Below are positions 60,867 through 64,000 of a DNA stretch of 64,000 bases, in pieces. This stretch comes from Taxillus chinensis (lineage: Eukaryota; Streptophyta; Magnoliopsida; Santalales; Loranthaceae), in NCBI GenBank assembly GCA_023512835.1, contig JAKCVP010000344.1:63501-127500 (forward strand), given 5' to 3'. Each line of letters opens with the position of its first letter. Position 1 is the stretch's first letter. Position numbers and translations under genes: made by a program. The notes beneath the pieces were generated by a model, which saw only the letters and a list, made by a program, of their open reading frames with translations, made no database searches and had not been told where the DNA came from.

Positions 60867-61472
60867 ACCCTCCAGTGGACTCTGACAGTACAGTCTGCCG
60901 GGAAGACTCTTAGTGTAGTGAAAGTTGGAGCGGGAAAGGCATAGATATACTATACTCTGGGTGCTGGCGTGTGCGATTGGATCGTATGGCTGCTGGCAAC
61001 AACAGATGCTTTAGGACCTCTCCAAAGTGCACTCTGTATACCGAAAGGATGTGTTTCCACTGTTTGCGCTCCCCGCAACCTCTCTTGTTTTTCAGTGAGT
61101 TAGAGAGAAAGAAGAAAAAGCACTTGTGGTGGGCGTTGCTTACCAACAAGGCATACACTTCTGACATGGCTGCTTGCTGCTCGAGTCCAACAAAAGAAGG
61201 CTCTCTCTTTTCTCTTGTTGTTAAAAGAAAGACGCTACTATAGAAAGCAAAGGTACTGTGTTGCTATTCTCCTACGGGATAGACACATCCTCTTAGAAGA
61301 GCTCTATTTGTGTTGCGCGAAAGACGAGAAGAGAGCTTTATACGGGAGAAATGGGTAGATGCACATTGTTGCGGGACCGGTTTTATAGGATGTCTCCACC
61401 GGCCGGCTGGATTCCTGATCAATACCACTTTATAAGAGGACCCAACACCAAAAGACCACCCAGATACGCATA
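60867..61472. other. Spacer upstream of rps10
   Basis: No separate gene is seen. The rps10 frame is open upstream of 61473 back to a TGA at 61416 but contains no ATG. Confidence 0.6.
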
Positions 61473-61698
61473 GTGATTCGCTCTTTTGAGCACCCTTTTT
61501 ATGAAAACCTTTGTTGGGGGCTTCCGCCTTTCCATAAGAGCATTGGATTGCCTGAATCACGAGTCTTATATACTGTGTTACGCTCGCCTAATATTGATAA
61601 AAAGTCAAGAGAACAATTTCACATGGAAATAAAGACAGCTTTTCTTGTCATAAAGGAAAGGCATGAATTGCGCAAGAAGTTCTTTTGGTTAAAACGCC
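61473..61698 (+). CDS. rps10: rps10 exon 1 (ribosomal protein S10)
   Basis: Encodes the mitoribosomal small-subunit protein S10: VIRSFEHPFYENLCWGLPP, IGLPESRVLYTVLRSPNIDK, KSREQFHMEIKTAFLVIKER and HELRKKFFWLKR. The exon ends in phase 1 just before GTGCGACTCGG, a consensus group II 5' splice site. The start is uncertain. Family similarity continues upstream (TTQIRI, where others have TTKICI), but the codon at the usual start position (61452-61454, often ACG edited to AUG) is AAG, and no ATG exists before the upstream stop. I placed the start at the in-frame GTG at 61473. The open frame beyond 61698 (to 61838) is intron sequence. Confidence 0.92.
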
Positions 61699-62627
61699 GT
61701 GCGACTCGGAGGACAACTAAAACTCTCTTCTTTTATGTGTTGAAAAGCTATAATAAAAAGAGATTACTGGACCTACCCCACCATGCCTCTGGACTTTGGG
61801 TATGCAGCGTGGGACACACACGGAAAAAAAGTGTATGATACAAACAGGTAGTAAGAAGTAGACACTATAGGAGTGGCGGAAAACTCTAGAGATCAACGCG
61901 AGTGAACTGTGCTGTTTCGCTTCGTAAAACCTATAGACTCTACTCTTCTTTAGTAATAGTGCTTGTTTTGCGGACCCTGTTTCAACTCATAGTGATCTGG
62001 GACACGATGGGAGTTTGCGTGCCTCGGTAGAAAGATCACCGGAGTATAGCACAAGATCGCCTTTGCTTTCAGAGCTATTTTGGACCTGTTAACAAGGTAA
62101 ACCCAATGAAACCAACACAACGATTAGGTCATTGGGCAGAAGACGATCCAAAAAGCGAACACCTATAAGAGAGTCCCGGCCGGCCGTAAAGCGTTTTCAC
62201 TTGTGTTGCGTATCTATATTAGAAGTGTGTATATACATGGAAGACTGGGATGCTTTCTTTCCGCTCACGAGAAACAGCAAAAGTAGACTCTGTAAAGTAT
62301 GAACACTAGTAGCTCTTCCAAACAGGGGAGGGGGTCCTGGCTCCAGCATCGGGTGACACATAGGCGACAGACACAGGGTAGCTTGCTTCCAAGGGAAGGG
62401 TATTTGGAAACAGAGAGCTTTCCGGTGCGTGCGGACTTGGGTAGTGTTGGGCGCGACTACTGTATCCGCTTCCATTCGTATTCTTTAATAGAGCTTGAAA
62501 AAGAGCGAAGCAATACCAACAAGCTAGAACTACTCTATACATTACGGGTTACCGAACCACTTTGAGCCGTATGCGGGGGAACTCGCACGTGCGGTTCTGG
62601 CCGGGGGGAAAGGATAACCCACCCAAT
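61699..62627 (+). other. rps10: rps10 intron (group II, position 235)
   Basis: A 929-nt cis intron. The 5' end GTGCGACTCGG is canonical. Domain V at 62564-62597 is a textbook 34-nt hairpin (GAGCCGTATGCG, CGCACGTGCGGTTC). A domain VI-like segment follows and the intron ends AAT before AGCGTATC. It contains a 33-base block (62191-62223) identical to part of inverted repeat B, and a stretch with CTAGTAGCTCTTC words also seen near 44.3-44.5 kb. Confidence 0.9.
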
Positions 62628-62710
62628 AGCGTATCTTGGGAGCTCAATATGAAATACGCTTTTTTTTCAATACCCGTTCGGAACAGGTAACACTCAAGAG
62701 ATTGCTTCGA
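62628..62710 (+). CDS. rps10: rps10 exon 2 (ribosomal protein S10)
   Basis: Joins exon 1 in phase (the split codon gives Gln), then encodes RILGAQYEIRFFFNTRSE and KRLL, the family C-terminus. The CGA codon at 62708-62710 lies where plant S10 proteins end and would become UGA by C-to-U editing; editing-made stops are known in plant rps10. Unedited, the frame continues to TGA at 62756-62758. Exon 2 is 83 nt to the proposed edited stop; exons 1 and 2 then total 103 codons from the GTG. Confidence 0.9.
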
Positions 62711-64000
62711 AGTAAGATCCCTTTTGAATACATACTCTTCCTCCGGCATGGTACATGAGCTCCAGTAAGTCGGTAAATGCCCGACAGCTGCTACACAGTT
62801 TCCAAGACAGAGTGCTTTTAGAGTCTCAAGCTCAAGGGGTAAAAGGTAATACGAGGTGTATGAGATTTCGGCTTTTCGTATGGCTGAAAACATGTCTTTG
62901 AGTCTCTTTCTCATGGATGGTTGTAGTGTATTATCCTCGGGAGCGTTAGCTGCATTCCGGAAAAGATACAGTCGTACAACAGTTCATAAGAGCCCTTCCA
63001 AAAGGTACTCCCGCGCTCCCAACACACCTTTCTCGTTACTTTTTACAAACAAGAAGAATGTTGTAACCAACGAAACTCTTGAAAGCCGCCAATGGTAAGA
63101 CAAGGTGTTTCCGCCGCGGTGACTAAAGAAGTGTATTGCGTGGGAAAAACGAAATGTTTTCACTTAATGTTGTATTATCGAAAGCACCCATACCTTAAGA
63201 GTACAGCACAAATACATGGGTAGCACGTCCAATAACACTTGAAAGAGAAATCCAATTATGAGTCCAAACGGAGGGTAAAGAATCATAAATAAAGAACGTA
63301 ATCGAAAACCACCGAAGCAAAGACACTAGCTCCTGGAAAATGAGTCCGCCGAAAGCACCTTTGCAACAGAGCATCTAAAACCACCGAAGCAAAGAGAAGC
63401 TCGGTATCGAGAGTGTAGTTCGGGAAACCCAAGCCAAGAGTGTGCAGCGAAACACTAGTGGTACGGAAAGCTCTAAGAGGATGTGTCACTTTGCTTTTTG
63501 GAAGTGTATCAACAAATCGTGTAGACTCGAATGAGACAGTGTTACTGGCCGCTCAAGTTTACCTTTCAATCCAAAAGAAAACGGAACGGAAAGCTCTTCT
63601 TTGGCTGCATGGTACGCTAAATTCGGGAGCTATCTCTACTATGGGGGTGTCGCTCTACGACTACTAAGAGACTTAAAGGGGAAATGTGTTACTGGGAGGT
63701 TTTCAGAGGAAGCACACTGTAAGAAACAGAGAATCTATAGCTCGATTACAATAGCACTTTCGGAAAGGGTATGCAGCTTTCTATGAGGCGAAGCACACTG
63801 TCTGTTTCCAAGTTCATGTGTAATAGTACAGCGGGTGTTTCCACACATACCTTTTTGGACGTGGTCAATTTACTGAATGCATATGACTGACCGCCTAAAG
63901 TGTGCTTTAAGAAAAGGGAGGGGGCCGCGATACCTTGACTTCTTGTTTACGCTTCTGGGTGGCTCCTCAAAGAATAGAATGTAATACACATCTTTACACA
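62711..64000. other. Downstream of rps10
   Basis: No cox1, which often follows rps10 in angiosperms, and no other gene is recognised to the end of the window. A repeated AAAACCACCGAAGCAAAGA word occurs near 63305 and 63379. Confidence 0.6.

Overview
The window is a stretch of a seed-plant mitochondrial genome, most likely from an angiosperm. The evidence is the gene set (nad1, nad2, nad4, nad6, atp4, rps4, rps10, sdh3, matR and a mitochondrial-type trnQ-UUG), group II introns at standard seed-plant positions with recognisable domain V hairpins, and codons that only match the conserved proteins after C-to-U editing. Genes occupy well under a tenth of the window. Several are unusually divergent or carry indels, which suggests a fast-evolving mitochondrial lineage; I cannot name the species. 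Every recognised gene lies on the + strand except trnQ. | Layout: 8-5194 is copy A of a 5.2-kb direct repeat (copy B 45024-50218). 8947-10748 is copy A of a 1.8-kb direct repeat (copy B 59065-60866). nad6 is at 11651-12316. nad1 exon 4 (17075-17133) follows the 3' end of intron 3 and precedes intron 4, which carries matR (17744-19449), broken by two frameshifts. The rps4-nad2ab cluster occupies 24441-27013: a heavily frameshifted rps4, nad2 exon 1, intron 1, and a nad2 exon 2 with indels that cancel. A 2.03-kb inverted repeat (30732-32761 and 39420-41449) flanks a region that contains trnQ (33172-33243, minus strand). nad4 exon 3 (41513-41935) starts just beyond copy B of that repeat. An sdh3 reading frame that shifts partway lies at 52012-52249, atp4 at 58129-58698, and rps10 (two exons and one group II intron) at 61473-62710. 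| The genes encode respiratory complex I subunits (nad), complex II (sdh3), ATP synthase (atp4), mitoribosome proteins (rps), an intron maturase and one tRNA. Several exons stand alone: nad1 exon 4, nad2 exons 1-2 and nad4 exon 3 have no partner exons in the window, so their transcripts must be completed by trans-splicing or by distant copies. | The rest is non-coding DNA built from large recombining repeats, dozens of 20-60 bp dispersed repeats and a strong excess of CTCTCT/AGAGAG-like words. I found no rRNA, CRISPR array, transposon, plastid gene or virus-like polymerase, and no convincing new molecular system. The most interesting signals are the frame-disrupted genes, the isolated exons, and repeat copies that differ in ways suggesting template switching.
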